From contig NZ_RRAZ01000008.1 of assembly GCF_003863335.1 (NCBI RefSeq), positions 1-64,000 of the forward strand: a stretch of DNA of 64,000 nt, given 5' to 3'. Positions 50,595-59,455 of this stretch are shown one piece after another. Source of the stretch: Falsigemmobacter faecalis (GTDB taxonomy: Bacteria; Pseudomonadota; Alphaproteobacteria; Rhodobacterales; Rhodobacteraceae). The notes under the pieces are model-generated. The model did no database searches. It was not told the origin of the DNA and saw only the letters and a list, made by a program, of their open reading frames with translations. The translations under genes were made by a program, and so were the position numbers. Position 1 is the first letter of the stretch, and every line of letters starts with the position of its first letter.

Positions 50595-50653
50595 GCCTGC
50601 ACAGGTTTCCGCCCCGTCACCCCGTGGCGGGGCGGAAACCCGGGGGTGCAGGC
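50595..50653 (-). terminator. Long hairpin after the amidohydrolase operon
   Basis: GCCTGCAC (50595-50602) pairs with GTGCAGGC (50646-50653). Inside, GGTTTCCGCCCC pairs with GGGGCGGAAACC, and the remaining GTCAC/GTGGC also pair around a CCC loop. The whole is about 25 bp of stem with one small bulge, starting 2 bp after the stop of the minus-strand amidohydrolase gene. It lacks a T-run, so it may work as an mRNA-protecting end or Rho-assisted terminator. Confidence 0.65.
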
Positions 50654-50654
50654 G

Positions 50655-51836
50655 TTACTGCGCCAGATAGCGCTCTGCCAGACGGGCCCAGAGCGCAGCG
50701 CCCGTGGTGAGGGCCTCGTCTGAGAAGTCGTAGTTCGGGTTGTGCAGCATGGCGGAATTCACGCCATTGCCGAGACGCAGGAAGGCGCCGGGCTTATGCT
50801 CGAGGTAGAAGGCAAAGTCTTCGCTGCCGGGGATCGGCGGACACAGTTTGACGCGATCTTCGCCCAGCAGTTCACGCGCCACTTCCGTCGCAAAGGCGGT
50901 CTCCTGAGACGAGTTCCACACCACGGGGTAGCCGCGCTCATAGTCCACCTCCGCCTCAGCCTCAAAGGCGGAGGCGACATCACGGGCAACACGGGTGATG
51001 CGCTCCTGCAGGCGGTCCCGAATGTCGGCGTCGAAGGAACGAATGCTGAGCTGGAATTCGGCGCTGTCGGGGATGACGTTGGCAACCGTCCCCGCATGGA
51101 TGGTGCCCACCGTCAGCACCGCCGCGCGCGTCGGGTCAATCGAGCGCGAGACAATGGCCTGCATGGCCACCACGATCTGACAGGCAATCATCACCGGATC
51201 GATGCTCAGATGCGGACGCGACGCATGACCGCCCTTGCCACGCACGGTGATTTTTGCAGAGTCCCCCGCCGCCATCATTCCGCCTTCGCGGGTCAGGACC
51301 ACACCCTCTGCCTCGCCGGGGTGGTTGTGAAGGCCGAAGATGGCATCAAATGGAAAGCGCTCAAAAAGTCCGTCCGCGATCATCGCGCGGGCGCCGCTGC
51401 GCTGCCCGGATTCCTCAGCGGGCTGGAAGATCAGCGTGACGGTGCCATTGAAACGGCGGGTGCGCGCCAGATAGTCTGCGGCCCCCAGCAGCACGGTGGT
51501 ATGGCCGTCATGGCCGCAGGCATGCATCACCCCAGGGGTCAGGCTTTTCCACGGCAGATCCCGGGCCTCCTCGATGGGCAGAGCATCAATATCTGCCCGG
51601 ATCGCGACCGAGCGGCTGCCGGTTCCCACGGTCATACGCGCCACCACGCCGTGGCCGCCGACATTGCGCGTCACCTCATAGCCCCAGCCCTCCAGCCGGT
51701 CGGCGATATAGCGCGCGGTTTCGGCTTCTTCGTGGGACAGCTCAGGATGCTGGTGAAGCCAGCGCCGGGTGGCGATCAGCTCTTCTTTCATCGCCTCGAA
51801 GTCTTCTGTGCGCGCATAGGCGTTGTCGGTCATCAT
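50655..51836 (-). CDS. M20-family amidohydrolase (hippurate/N-acyl amino acid hydrolase)
   Basis: Metal-dependent hydrolase that releases an amino acid from an N-acyl or amide-linked conjugate. From the ATG at 51836 (ATGATG doublet, GGAAAG 7 nt upstream) it has 393 residues. Metal ligands are visible in MHACGHDGHTTVLLGAA (Cys/His-Asp-x-His), FQPAEESGQRSGARAMI (Glu-Glu) and GSEDFAFY, and the lid domain has VRGKGGHASRPHLSIDPV. The fold matches hippurate hydrolase and IAA-amino-acid hydrolases of about 390 residues. It is the last gene of the amino-acid-type importer operon, so the imported solute is probably an N-acyl amino acid that is cut inside the cell. Confidence 0.9.
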   Translation of the reverse strand: MMTDNAYARTEDFEAMKEELIATRRWLHQHPELSHEEAETARYIADRLEGWGYEVTRNVGGHGVVARMTVGTGSRSVAIRADIDALPIEEARDLPWKSLTPGVMHACGHDGHTTVLLGAADYLARTRRFNGTVTLIFQPAEESGQRSGARAMIADGLFERFPFDAIFGLHNHPGEAEGVVLTREGGMMAAGDSAKITVRGKGGHASRPHLSIDPVMIACQIVVAMQAIVSRSIDPTRAAVLTVGTIHAGTVANVIPDSAEFQLSIRSFDADIRDRLQERITRVARDVASAFEAEAEVDYERGYPVVWNSSQETAFATEVARELLGEDRVKLCPPIPGSEDFAFYLEHKPGAFLRLGNGVNSAMLHNPNYDFSDEALTTGAALWARLAERYLAQ

Positions 51837-51896
51837 CAGATATCTTTCCGTAAATTCCTGCAAAGCAGCCGGAGGAGTAATCTCCCCCGGGGCCGG

Positions 51897-52664
51897 TCAT
51901 ATGAAACGTGCAAGGAAGGCCTGGGTGCGCGGATGCTTCGGAGCCACAAGGAGTTCCCCGGGTGGTCCTTCTTCGATAATATGGCCGCCGTCCATAAAGA
52001 CCACGCGGTCTGCGGCCTCTTTTGCGAAACCGATCTCATGGGTCACCACGATCATCGTCAATCCCTGGGTCGCGAGATCGCGCATGGTGGCCAGAACCTC
52101 TCCCACAAGTTCAGGGTCCAGCGCCGAGGTCGGCTCATCAAAGAGCATCAGCTTCGGCCGGATCGCAAGCGCCCGCGCGATGGCCACGCGCTGCTGCTGC
52201 CCGCCGGACAACTGCCGGGGATAGGAGTTCTCCTTCTCCGCAAGGCCGATCCGTTTGAGAAGCTCGCGCGCATGGGCCACGGCGGCCGCCCGGGGCTCGC
52301 GGTGAATGCCGACCGGCGCTTCGATGATATTTTCCAGCACGGTCATATGCGGATAAAGGTTAAACTGCTGAAAAACCATGCCGATCCTGCGGCGCTGCCG
52401 TGCGGCGGCGTCGGGTTTCAGCTTCAGCAGCTTCTGCCCGGCATGGCGGTAGCCCATCTGCTCCCCGTCGACGAGGACGGCACCCTGCTGGATGTCTTCG
52501 AGATTGTTGATGCAGCGCAGAAACGTGGATTTCCCGGAGCCCGAGGGGCCAAGGATCACCACAACTTCCCCCGGCGCCACATCCAGACTGATGCCCTTCA
52601 GAACCTCAAGCTGATCAAAAGCTTTATGCACATTAAGGGCCTGGACAAGCGGTGTCTGGCTCAT
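51897..52664 (-). CDS. Polar amino-acid-type ABC transporter ATPase (GlnQ/HisP-like)
   Basis: ATPase of 255 residues: [18 protein letters not shown], Walker [37 protein letters not shown], signature [14 protein letters not shown], Walker [15 protein letters not shown] and switch [18 protein letters not shown], all as in GlnQ. It overlaps the permease gene by 4 bp (ATGA) and is followed by the amidohydrolase after 60 bp. Confidence 0.93.
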   Translation of the reverse strand: MSQTPLVQALNVHKAFDQLEVLKGISLDVAPGEVVVILGPSGSGKSTFLRCINNLEDIQQGAVLVDGEQMGYRHAGQKLLKLKPDAAARQRRRIGMVFQQFNLYPHMTVLENIIEAPVGIHREPRAAAVAHARELLKRIGLAEKENSYPRQLSGGQQQRVAIARALAIRPKLMLFDEPTSALDPELVGEVLATMRDLATQGLTMIVVTHEIGFAKEAADRVVFMDGGHIIEEGPPGELLVAPKHPRTQAFLARFI

Positions 52665-53569
52665 AGGTCTGCCTCCGTCTGGGGGGTGGTCAGCCGGCGG
52701 TCACTTTTGGCGTAATAGCGCTCAATAAAGCCCTGGCCGATATTCAGCACGGTGGTGATGATCAGATACCAGAACACCGCAACCAGCAGCAGCGGCACGA
52801 CTTCAAAGGTGCGGTTGTAGATCGACTGCGCCGCATAAAGCAGATCCGACATCGCAATGACCGAGACCAGCGAGGTTGCTTTCACCATCGAGATCAGCTC
52901 ATTGCCGGTCGGCGGCACGATGGAGCGCATCGCCTGGGGAATGATGATCCGCCACAACGCGCGGCCCCGTGTCATGCCAAAAGCCGAAGCCGTTTCATTC
53001 TGCCCGCGATCAACCGAGAGCAGCCCGCCGCGGATAATTTCCGCCATATAAGCTGCCTCATTGAGCGCGAGCCCCAGAATGGCTGCGGTCATCGGCGTGA
53101 TCAATGCATTGGTCTCCCAGCTGATCAGCGCCGGGCCAAAGGGGATCGCCAGGGAGATATGGGGGAACAGCGTTGAGAGGTTGAACCAGAAGATCAGCTG
53201 CACCAGCAAAGGTGTGCCGCGGAAAAACCAGATGAACGCCCCGGCGGCACTTTTGGCCAGACCGTCATTCGACAGCCTGGCCACCGCCAGCAAAAGCCCC
53301 AGCACGGTGCCCAACACCATCCCCACCACTGTCAGGATCAGCGAGAAGCCAAGGCCGCGCATAATATCGGGGTGAAAGAAAAACTCGCGGATCACCGGCC
53401 AGCGGAAATTGGCATTGATGGCGCAGATCCAAAGAAAGTTCGCCAGGAACAGCAACACCACCGCCCAGGCCGCGATGCGGCCATATTGGACGGGCTGATG
53501 CGCCGCGCTGACGTCCTGCCAGGCAGGGGCCTCTGCGCGGGACGGGGAATGCAGGGTCATTTCCGTCAT
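52661..53569 (-). CDS. Polar amino-acid-type ABC transporter permease
   Basis: Permease of 302 residues with a 60-residue N-terminal extension containing a first helix ([19 protein letters not shown]). The core has [48 protein letters not shown] and the coupling loop [40 protein letters not shown], the GlnP/HisM hallmark. Only one permease gene is present, so the transporter is probably a homodimer. Overlaps with both neighbours are 4 bp. Confidence 0.92.
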   Translation of the reverse strand: MTEMTLHSPSRAEAPAWQDVSAAHQPVQYGRIAAWAVVLLFLANFLWICAINANFRWPVIREFFFHPDIMRGLGFSLILTVVGMVLGTVLGLLLAVARLSNDGLAKSAAGAFIWFFRGTPLLVQLIFWFNLSTLFPHISLAIPFGPALISWETNALITPMTAAILGLALNEAAYMAEIIRGGLLSVDRGQNETASAFGMTRGRALWRIIIPQAMRSIVPPTGNELISMVKATSLVSVIAMSDLLYAAQSIYNRTFEVVPLLLVAVFWYLIITTVLNIGQGFIERYYAKSDRRLTTPQTEADL

Positions 53570-54447
53570 TTCCCGAGATTGATGCCCGGTTCGAGCAGCA
53601 TGTTATTCTCAAGGCCCCAGCGGGTCATGATTTCCTGATAATGGCCGCTTTCCTGCAGCAGTTTGATCCCCTCAAGCAGGACCGGCCCCAGCGGCGAGCC
53701 CTTTTGGACGACCGCGCCCTGGAACAGGTCATCAAACCCGTTGGATTGCCCAACACCGGCAAGCTCCAGCTCGCCGTTCGACTGCTGTACAAAATAGCTC
53801 AGCGGGGCCTGTGAAGAGAAGAAGGCATCGGCACGCCCCGAGCGCACGGCGAGGATCGAAGTGGGCTGGTCGGTAAAGGACTGCACGACCAGCTTGGGCT
53901 GGCCATTCTTTTCGCAGTCTTCCGCAGCCCGGGTAATCACGCGCTCGGCAGAGCCGCCCGCCATGACCGAGATCCGCGTGCCACAGGCGGTTTCCAGCGA
54001 GGTAATGCCCGCCGGATTGCCGGCTTTCACAGCGAAAACGACATATTCCTTGACCCAGTCCACGAAATCATTCGCCTCCTGGCGGGATTTGAAATCGCCG
54101 ACAGGCCCGAGAGCAAAGTCAAAGCGACCCGCATCAATCCCGGTCAGCCGCGCGGGCAGCCCGCCCACGGTTGAATGCTCAATCTTCACGCCGAGGATTT
54201 CGCTCAGGGCGTCGGAAAGATCGGCAGAGGCACCGTTCAGTTTCTGCCCCTCAAGGATTTCATAGGGCGGAAAGGAGCCATTGTTGACCGAGATCATCTT
54301 TCCCGCGGTGCGGAATTTCTCGGGCAGCTGATCGTGCAGGGCCTGGTTTTTGCTCAGAGGCGGCAGGTTGCTTTGCTGCGCCAGTGCCACGCCCGAGACG
54401 GCGAGCAGAGCGGTGGCAGCGAACAGGGTGGATTTCATCGCGCGCAT
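53566..54447 (-). CDS. Polar amino-acid-type ABC transporter solute-binding protein (family 3)
   Basis: Periplasmic binding protein, 293 residues, signal peptide about 1-23 (LLAVSGVALA-QQ). Typical pieces are ISVNNGSFPPYEILEGQKLNGASADLSDALSEILGVKIE, GRFDFALGPVGDFKSRQEANDFVDWV and ILAVRSGRADAFFSSQAPLSYFV. The ligand-binding Arg usually near the hinge is not obvious, so the ligand may not be a free amino acid; with the amidohydrolase an N-acyl amino acid is likely. An AAAGAGA ribosome site precedes the ATG. Confidence 0.9.
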   Translation of the reverse strand: MRAMKSTLFAATALLAVSGVALAQQSNLPPLSKNQALHDQLPEKFRTAGKMISVNNGSFPPYEILEGQKLNGASADLSDALSEILGVKIEHSTVGGLPARLTGIDAGRFDFALGPVGDFKSRQEANDFVDWVKEYVVFAVKAGNPAGITSLETACGTRISVMAGGSAERVITRAAEDCEKNGQPKLVVQSFTDQPTSILAVRSGRADAFFSSQAPLSYFVQQSNGELELAGVGQSNGFDDLFQGAVVQKGSPLGPVLLEGIKLLQESGHYQEIMTRWGLENNMLLEPGINLGK

Positions 54448-54473
54448 ATCAGTCTCTTTCTCTCAGCTGTGGC

Positions 54474-55433
54474 TCAATGGGCCGAAAAATTCGGGAAAAG
54501 ATCGTCAACGGTGATCCGCCGGGCACTCAGACCCTGTGCAAAGAGTTCTTCGCAGAAATCGTCGATCATCCGCGCATTCGCCGGAAGACCCGAGCGGTTC
54601 CAGTCTTCGGGCAGCGCACGGGCGGTGCGGGCCAGCTCGTCAAACATCCAGGGCGTGGTATCCGCATATTTCCGCCGCTTGCTCAGCCACATCTCCTGCG
54701 ATGCGGCCAGAAGCCGGCTGAGTTCATCCGCAACCCAAGGATTTTGCGCCACAATATCGGCCTTCAGGGTGACAAGATGCATGCCAGGCACATAGCCGAC
54801 ATCGCGGAAATAAGCTTCCTCGGCAGCCCTGTAATCCGGCTGCAGCTGGCGCAGACCACTGGCCGGGTCGAAAAATCCATCCGGCATGAAGGGCGTGCAG
54901 ACGGCATCCAGAAAGCCCTCCCGCAGCAGATCGACCATCGGCCGCTCCTCGGGGCAGGCCTCAATGCGGCCCTCACGACCAAAGCCGTCGAGGCGATCGG
55001 TGATCGGATGCGCTTCGGTCAGCCGACCTGCATACCAAAACGCGTCCTCAACCCCCACGCCTTCGCGGCGCATCAGCGCCCGGGTCCAAGTATTGCCGGA
55101 ATCGCGCCAGCCGGTCACCCCGATGCGCTTTCCTTTCAGCTCACCAAAGCGGGTGAGCGGGCTGTCTGCCCGGGTGATCACGCAGCGATTGCGAAACCCG
55201 CGCATGATAAAATTCGGTATCCCAACGAGCGAGGTGTCATTTTCCAGCCGCAACTGGCTGTAGCGGCTGAAGGAGGCCTCCGCGCCCTCATAGGCGGGGT
55301 CACGTCCGACATGGTTCACCAGGGTGCCCACGCGGTCGATCTCAAGTTCCAGTCGGTCGGACTGCAGATCCCCTACGACAAGCGGGGTCAGATAGTCCCA
55401 GTCCCGCATCGCAAGGCGTAATTTTAATACCAT
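54474..55433 (-). CDS. Cytoplasmic SBP-fold protein, 4,5-dihydroxyphthalate decarboxylase-like
   Basis: The ATG at 55433 (GGGGA 7 nt upstream) gives 319 residues; the open frame to 55535 adds an Asn-rich stretch over the promoter. The chain starts directly with a beta strand LKLRLAMRDWDYLTPLVVGDL and has no signal peptide. It shows ASFSRYSQLRLENDTSLVGIPNFIMRGFRNRCVITRADSPL, ELKGKRIGVTGWRDSGNTWTRALMRREGV and LREGFLDAVCTPFMPDGFFD. That is the pattern of a periplasmic-binding-protein fold used as an enzyme or sensor in the cytoplasm, as in 4,5-dihydroxyphthalate decarboxylase. It is first in the importer operon. Whether it is an enzyme or a sensor is open. Confidence 0.7.
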   Translation of the reverse strand: MVLKLRLAMRDWDYLTPLVVGDLQSDRLELEIDRVGTLVNHVGRDPAYEGAEASFSRYSQLRLENDTSLVGIPNFIMRGFRNRCVITRADSPLTRFGELKGKRIGVTGWRDSGNTWTRALMRREGVGVEDAFWYAGRLTEAHPITDRLDGFGREGRIEACPEERPMVDLLREGFLDAVCTPFMPDGFFDPASGLRQLQPDYRAAEEAYFRDVGYVPGMHLVTLKADIVAQNPWVADELSRLLAASQEMWLSKRRKYADTTPWMFDELARTARALPEDWNRSGLPANARMIDDFCEELFAQGLSARRITVDDLFPNFSAH

Positions 55434-55467
55434 CAGAAAATCCCCGACTGTCTTTCGTAAAGAATTT

Positions 55468-55482
55468 TTGTTATTATTGTTA
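55468..55482. promoter_or_regulatory. Direct repeats in the divergent promoter region of the MocR gene
   Basis: TTGTTA at 55468-55473 and again at 55477-55482 (period 9) in an 81-bp A/T-rich gap between the SBP-fold gene and the MocR gene. MocR regulators typically bind directly repeated sites at their divergent promoters, so this is a reasonable site for the adjacent regulator. Confidence 0.35.
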
Positions 55483-55514
55483 AAATCAATCTTTATTATG
55501 TTATTGAACGATAA

Positions 55515-56855
55515 ATGATCGAAAATCAGCACCAAACCAGCCTTTCTGCCGCCGAACTTGCCGCCGCTTTACCGGACCGGACGCTGGCGGGAATCACCAT
55601 GGGGCTCCGGGCCCTGATCAAGGCGGGCCGTTTGCCATTGGGCAGCAGGCTGCCGACCGTGCGGGAGGTGGCGCTGGAATGCGGGGTCTCGCCCGCCACG
55701 ATCTCGGCGGTCTGGCAGAACCTGCAAAAGCAAAAGCTGATTGAAAGCCGCGGGCGCAACGGGTGCTGGATCTGCGGGCAGCAAAGCCGGATGACGCCCG
55801 CGCGTTTCGCCAGTTCGGGCCATTTTTCCCGCGATGTGCTGAATCTCTCGCTCGCGGTGCCGGATGCGCGGCTGCTGCCGCCACTGCAGACGGCCCTGTT
55901 GCAGGGCGCGCAGGCGGAGGATCTGAACTCCTATGAGCGCATCGCCATCTTACCTGCCCTTGAGCGGGCGGCGCGGCGGCTCTGGCCCTATGAGCCAGAG
56001 GCTTTGCTTGCGACCTCGGGGGGCTACAGCGCCATCCACACGCTTTTTCACGCCCTGTCTTTTGCCTGCTGCCGCGTTGCGGTGGAAGAGCCGACCGGGC
56101 TGCGGCACCTCGATATCCTTGAGGATCTGGGCTGTGAAATTCTGCCGGTGGCGACCGACAGCGAAGGCCCTTTGCCAGAGAGCCTGGCCCGGGCGCTGCA
56201 TAAACAGCCCGTCGCCTTTCTTTTTGAGCCGCGACAGCATGCCGTGACCGGGCAGCGCGTCACCCCTGCGCGTCTCGCGGCCCTCGGCGATGTCCTTGAG
56301 GGCCGTGAAACGCTGATTATTGAGGATGACGGCATCGGCTCTCTGTCGAGCGTTGCGGCGCAATCGCTGGGAGGGCGCTTTCCGGAGCGGGTCATCCACG
56401 TTCTGAGCTTTTCCAAAAGCCATGGCCCCGACCTGCGGATGGCCGTTCTGTCCGGTCCCGCTGAGATTGTGGAAAGCATCCGGGCCTATCGGCTTTTCAG
56501 CTCGGGGTGGTCGAGCCGGATTTTGCAGGGCGCGGCAGCCTGGCTGCTGGAGGATGCCGGGACCAGCGCCCTGGTGACACAGGCGCGCGAGATCTATAAC
56601 GCGCGCCACAGCGGGTTTGTCACCGGAGTGCAGGCCCTCGGCGGCGCGTGTCAGGCGGGAGCAGGACTGTCCGCCTGGCTTCCGGTGCGCTCCGAAACCT
56701 TTGCCGTTGTGACCTTCGCCGCACATGGAATCGCCGTCTCGCCCGGCAGGCGTTATGGAACGAAAGAGTTGAACCACGTCCGCATCGGAACCAGCACGCT
56801 CGAGGGGGATCTTCTGGAGCGTGTGGTGGAAATCTCCCGGCTGGCCAGCCAGTAG
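55515..56855 (+). CDS. MocR-family regulator (GntR helix-turn-helix plus aminotransferase-like domain)
   Basis: Transcription factor of 446 residues. Residues 20-90 form a GntR winged helix (ITMGLRALIKAGRLPLGSRLPTVREVALECGVSPATISAVWQNLQKQKLIESRG). Residues 110-446 are a fold-type I aminotransferase domain with SFSKSHGPDLRMAVLSG carrying the pyridoxal lysine and YLLATSGGYSAIH-like ATSGGYSAIHTLFHAL. MocR proteins sense an amino compound or pyridoxal phosphate and control a neighbouring operon. It is divergent from the amino-acid-type importer/amidohydrolase operon, the obvious target. It lacks a clear Shine-Dalgarno sequence. Confidence 0.9.
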   Translation: MIENQHQTSLSAAELAAALPDRTLAGITMGLRALIKAGRLPLGSRLPTVREVALECGVSPATISAVWQNLQKQKLIESRGRNGCWICGQQSRMTPARFASSGHFSRDVLNLSLAVPDARLLPPLQTALLQGAQAEDLNSYERIAILPALERAARRLWPYEPEALLATSGGYSAIHTLFHALSFACCRVAVEEPTGLRHLDILEDLGCEILPVATDSEGPLPESLARALHKQPVAFLFEPRQHAVTGQRVTPARLAALGDVLEGRETLIIEDDGIGSLSSVAAQSLGGRFPERVIHVLSFSKSHGPDLRMAVLSGPAEIVESIRAYRLFSSGWSSRILQGAAAWLLEDAGTSALVTQAREIYNARHSGFVTGVQALGGACQAGAGLSAWLPVRSETFAVVTFAAHGIAVSPGRRYGTKELNHVRIGTSTLEGDLLERVVEISRLASQ

Positions 56856-56861
56856 ACATGC

Positions 56862-56888
56862 GCCGCCGTCAGACCAGCGGCCGTTTTT
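56862..56888 (+). terminator. Probable intrinsic terminator after the MocR gene
   Basis: GCCGC (56862-56866) pairs with GCGGC (56877-56881) and TTTTT follows at 56884-56888, 7 bp after the MocR stop. The stem is short with a 10-nt loop. Confidence 0.4.
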
Positions 56889-57715
56889 GAGCAGCACCGG
56901 CCCGATGACGACAACCGCCTCACCCCGCGGCGTTTGAGGCCCCGGGCTGTCACCATTGCGCAAAGGTCTGACTTTCCTTTCGGGCCTGGGCAGAGCGCAG
57001 TCTCTGGCCGGTCGTTCACCTGCACATCGCGATCAAGCGAGGCGGCGTGTCGGCTCGTCAGCCCGGGTCATGGATATGGATTGTCAGGACTTCAAAAGCC
57101 ACAGCCTGAGCGCCGTCAGCCCCTGCACCCGCCTTGTCCGGACGACTTCAAGCGCCGGTCCGGCCCCGCAGGACGAGGCGGAGCCTGTGCAACAAAGTTT
57201 GGCTGCCGAAGTGGCACTCCAGGCTGCCTCTTCATGGAAAAGGCAAGACGGGTCGAAGCTGCCGACTATCTTTCAGATGGAAAGCCCGGTTTCCAGGCCA
57301 GGTGGAACCGGCGCTGTCCCAGGCAGGCTGTCTCTCAGCGCACCGCAGCACGTGCAGGGCGTATTGCAGCAGCACCAGTTGGCCGGGCGGAAAACCGCAG
57401 GCACTTCGCCATCCCGGTATACTGGTATGCCCAAATAACAGGCTGAAATTAAATGATAAAATAATAATGCAGCAAGGTCTGGCTACGGGTCAGGCAACCG
57501 CCTTCGGGAGGATTTACTGAAGACAGCCTGGACCTCAGATTGCCAGGGCAGACAGGATTGTCAGACATTTATCTGGACAGCTTCGCCCTTCCCGTGCCTG
57601 ATAAGCGGGGGTCTGCTGCACTCCGATTCTGAACGCGGAAGAGGAGCCGCGCGAAGAACACCCGACCACCTCAGGTGGCGGGCCAGATCAGCGCAGCATC
57701 AGGGAGAGCAACACA
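56889..57715. other. Long intergenic region before the TRAP operon
   Basis: About 830 bp with no gene I can support. Overlapping + strand frames at 56934-57446 and 57134-57520 are short, Arg/Ser/Pro-rich, and none has a ribosome site or a recognisable domain; they may be remains of an eroded gene. The right part (57430-57470) is A/T-rich (aaattaaatgataaaataataatg), suggesting a promoter for the TRAP genes. Confidence 0.4.
57416..57431. promoter_or_regulatory. Imperfect palindrome upstream of the TRAP operon
   Basis: GGTATAC (57416-57422) and GTATGCC (57425-57431), 6 of 7 bases complementary, next to the A/T-rich patch about 285 bp ahead of the TRAP binding-protein gene. GntR/FCD operators have similar TGGTATACCA-like symmetry, but no such regulator is adjacent. 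Confidence 0.3.
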
Positions 57716-58849
57716 ATGATACGCCACGCCACTGCCGCGCTGCTTTTATCCGCAGCTTTCAGCCTGCCCGCCACTGCGAAGAACCTGAATTATGCCCATG
57801 GCTATCCGGCGGAATCAGCCGTTGGTAAAGCGGCCGTCACCTATGCCGATCGGGTTGAAGAGAAATCCGGCGCTGCGCTGAAGGTCAAACCCTTCGCCAT
57901 GTCGCTGCTGAGCCTGAGTGAAACCGGCCCTGGCCTGCGCGATGGCATAGCCGATGTCGGCTATGTGCTGACGCCCTATTATTCGGCCGAATATGCCACC
58001 AGCCTTTTGCTGCATGAGATGAACCTGCTGGTGAACCTTGGCCAGGACAAAGGCATCGAATCCTTCGCCTATGCCGGCGCGATTGCGGATTACACGCTGA
58101 ACGGCTGCCCCGAGTGTCAGGCGGAATTTACCGCCCAGAACCAGGTCTATACCGGGACTGGCGTGACCTCGCTTTATGGCCTGCAGTGCAAATCTCCGGT
58201 CGCCAAGATTGAGGACCTGGCGGGCAAGCGCGTGCGGACCGCGGGCGCAGGCTTTGTCCGCTTTGCCGAGCATTTCAAAGCCGTCGCCGTGCCGCTGCCG
58301 ATCAATGAGGTCTATGAGGCCCTGTCGCAGGGGGTGATCGACTGCGCCATGCTCAGCGCGCCGGAACTCATCAATTACAATATGTTCGACGTCGTCACTG
58401 ATGTAACGCTGAACGTGCCGGGCGGGCTTTTTGCGGGTGTCGCGGGGACCAATGTCAACCGCACCGTCTGGCAGGGCCTTTCCACCGAAGAGCGCGCTGC
58501 GCTGATCTGGGGGGGAAGCCATATGGCCGCCGCCATGACCTGGAACTTCGTCGAGCAGGAGGCCGAAGCCATCCGCATGGCGCAGGAAAAGGGCATTCGC
58601 GTTCACACCCCAGATGAAGCCATGCTGGCCCCGGTACGGGCCTTCGTGGAAAATGACCTCAAGACCATGGTCGATGTGTTCAAATCGACCTACCGGGTTG
58701 ATCGCACCGCCGAGATCGCCGCTGAATTCCCCGTTGTGCTTGAGCGCTGGCGGGGTCTGGTGGCCGGAGTGACCTCCTATGAGGATCTGCAGAAGATCTA
58801 TTGGGATGAGCTTTACTCCAAAATCGATCCAGCGACCTACGGGATGTAA
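57716..58849 (+). CDS. dctP: TRAP transporter solute-binding protein (DctP family)
   Basis: Periplasmic binding protein of a TRAP transporter, 377 residues, with a signal peptide of about 21 residues (AFSLPATA-KN). The DctP pattern is present: LNYAHGYPAESAVGKAAVTYADRVEEKSGAALKVKP, DLAGKRVRTAGAGFVRFAEHF (carboxylate-binding Arg region) and NEVYEALSQGVIDCAMLSAP. It is longer than the usual 320-340 residues, with an insert around 110-165 containing CPEC and a further Cys (LQCKSP) that may form a disulfide. A GGGAGAG ribosome site lies upstream. It heads the dctPQM operon; the ligand, an organic acid, is not identifiable. Confidence 0.9.
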   Translation: MIRHATAALLLSAAFSLPATAKNLNYAHGYPAESAVGKAAVTYADRVEEKSGAALKVKPFAMSLLSLSETGPGLRDGIADVGYVLTPYYSAEYATSLLLHEMNLLVNLGQDKGIESFAYAGAIADYTLNGCPECQAEFTAQNQVYTGTGVTSLYGLQCKSPVAKIEDLAGKRVRTAGAGFVRFAEHFKAVAVPLPINEVYEALSQGVIDCAMLSAPELINYNMFDVVTDVTLNVPGGLFAGVAGTNVNRTVWQGLSTEERAALIWGGSHMAAAMTWNFVEQEAEAIRMAQEKGIRVHTPDEAMLAPVRAFVENDLKTMVDVFKSTYRVDRTAEIAAEFPVVLERWRGLVAGVTSYEDLQKIYWDELYSKIDPATYGM

Positions 58850-58906
58850 GGGAGCATCCGCCCTGCGCCACGGGCGTGGGGCGGGCTGACAGGAAAGATC
58901 ACTCTG

Positions 58907-59455
58907 ATGACAGCCTTCACCCTTGGGTTGACCCGTCTGAGCAACTGGACGGCCGCGCTTGCGGCTGTCGCCGTGGCTCTGCTTGTGCTGCATGTCACGA
59001 TCGATGTGACCATGCGCTACCTCTTTAACGCGCCGCTTGCCGGCACCATTCTCTACGTCGCCTCCTTTTATATGGTCGCCATCGCCTTTCTGCCCCAGGC
59101 GCTGACCGAAAAGGACGATGCGCAGATCTCGGTCGATCTGCTTTACGACTATTTCCCCCCCGCTCTGCGCCGCGCGGTGCTGAGCTTTGGCTATCTGTTG
59201 ACCGTGGTGGCGGCAGGGCTTCTGGCGGTGCGGACCGGCCAGGAAGCGCTGAGCAAATATGCCCTCGGCACCTTTTCGATTGAGGGACAGACCCGCATCA
59301 TCACCTGGCCCAGCTATTTCCTGCCGCCTCTGGGCTTTGGATTAATGACGCTGGTGGCCTTTTGCCGGCTTCTGCTGTCGCTGAGCCCTGGCGCGCCCGG
59401 GATGCCGCGGACGCCCGTTGGCGGTGAAACCGGAGACGGGGAGACGATCCTTTGA
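58907..59455 (+). CDS. dctQ: TRAP transporter small permease (DctQ family)
   Basis: Small membrane component, 182 residues, with four predicted helices, the first LAAVAVALLVLHVTIDVTMRYLFNAPL carrying the DctQ R-Y-x-F-N motif. It is followed by the QEALSKYALGTFSIEGQTRIITWPSYFLPPLGFG end region. The stop overlaps the TTG start of the large permease gene (TTGA), so the two are translationally coupled. Confidence 0.9.
   Translation: MTAFTLGLTRLSNWTAALAAVAVALLVLHVTIDVTMRYLFNAPLAGTILYVASFYMVAIAFLPQALTEKDDAQISVDLLYDYFPPALRRAVLSFGYLLTVVAAGLLAVRTGQEALSKYALGTFSIEGQTRIITWPSYFLPPLGFGLMTLVAFCRLLLSLSPGAPGMPRTPVGGETGDGETIL

Noticed and set aside
56934-57446. 170-residue frame in the gap before the TRAP operon
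   Set aside because: Composition is Arg/Ser/Pro-rich, overlapping frames of equal length exist, and no motif or ribosome site was seen.
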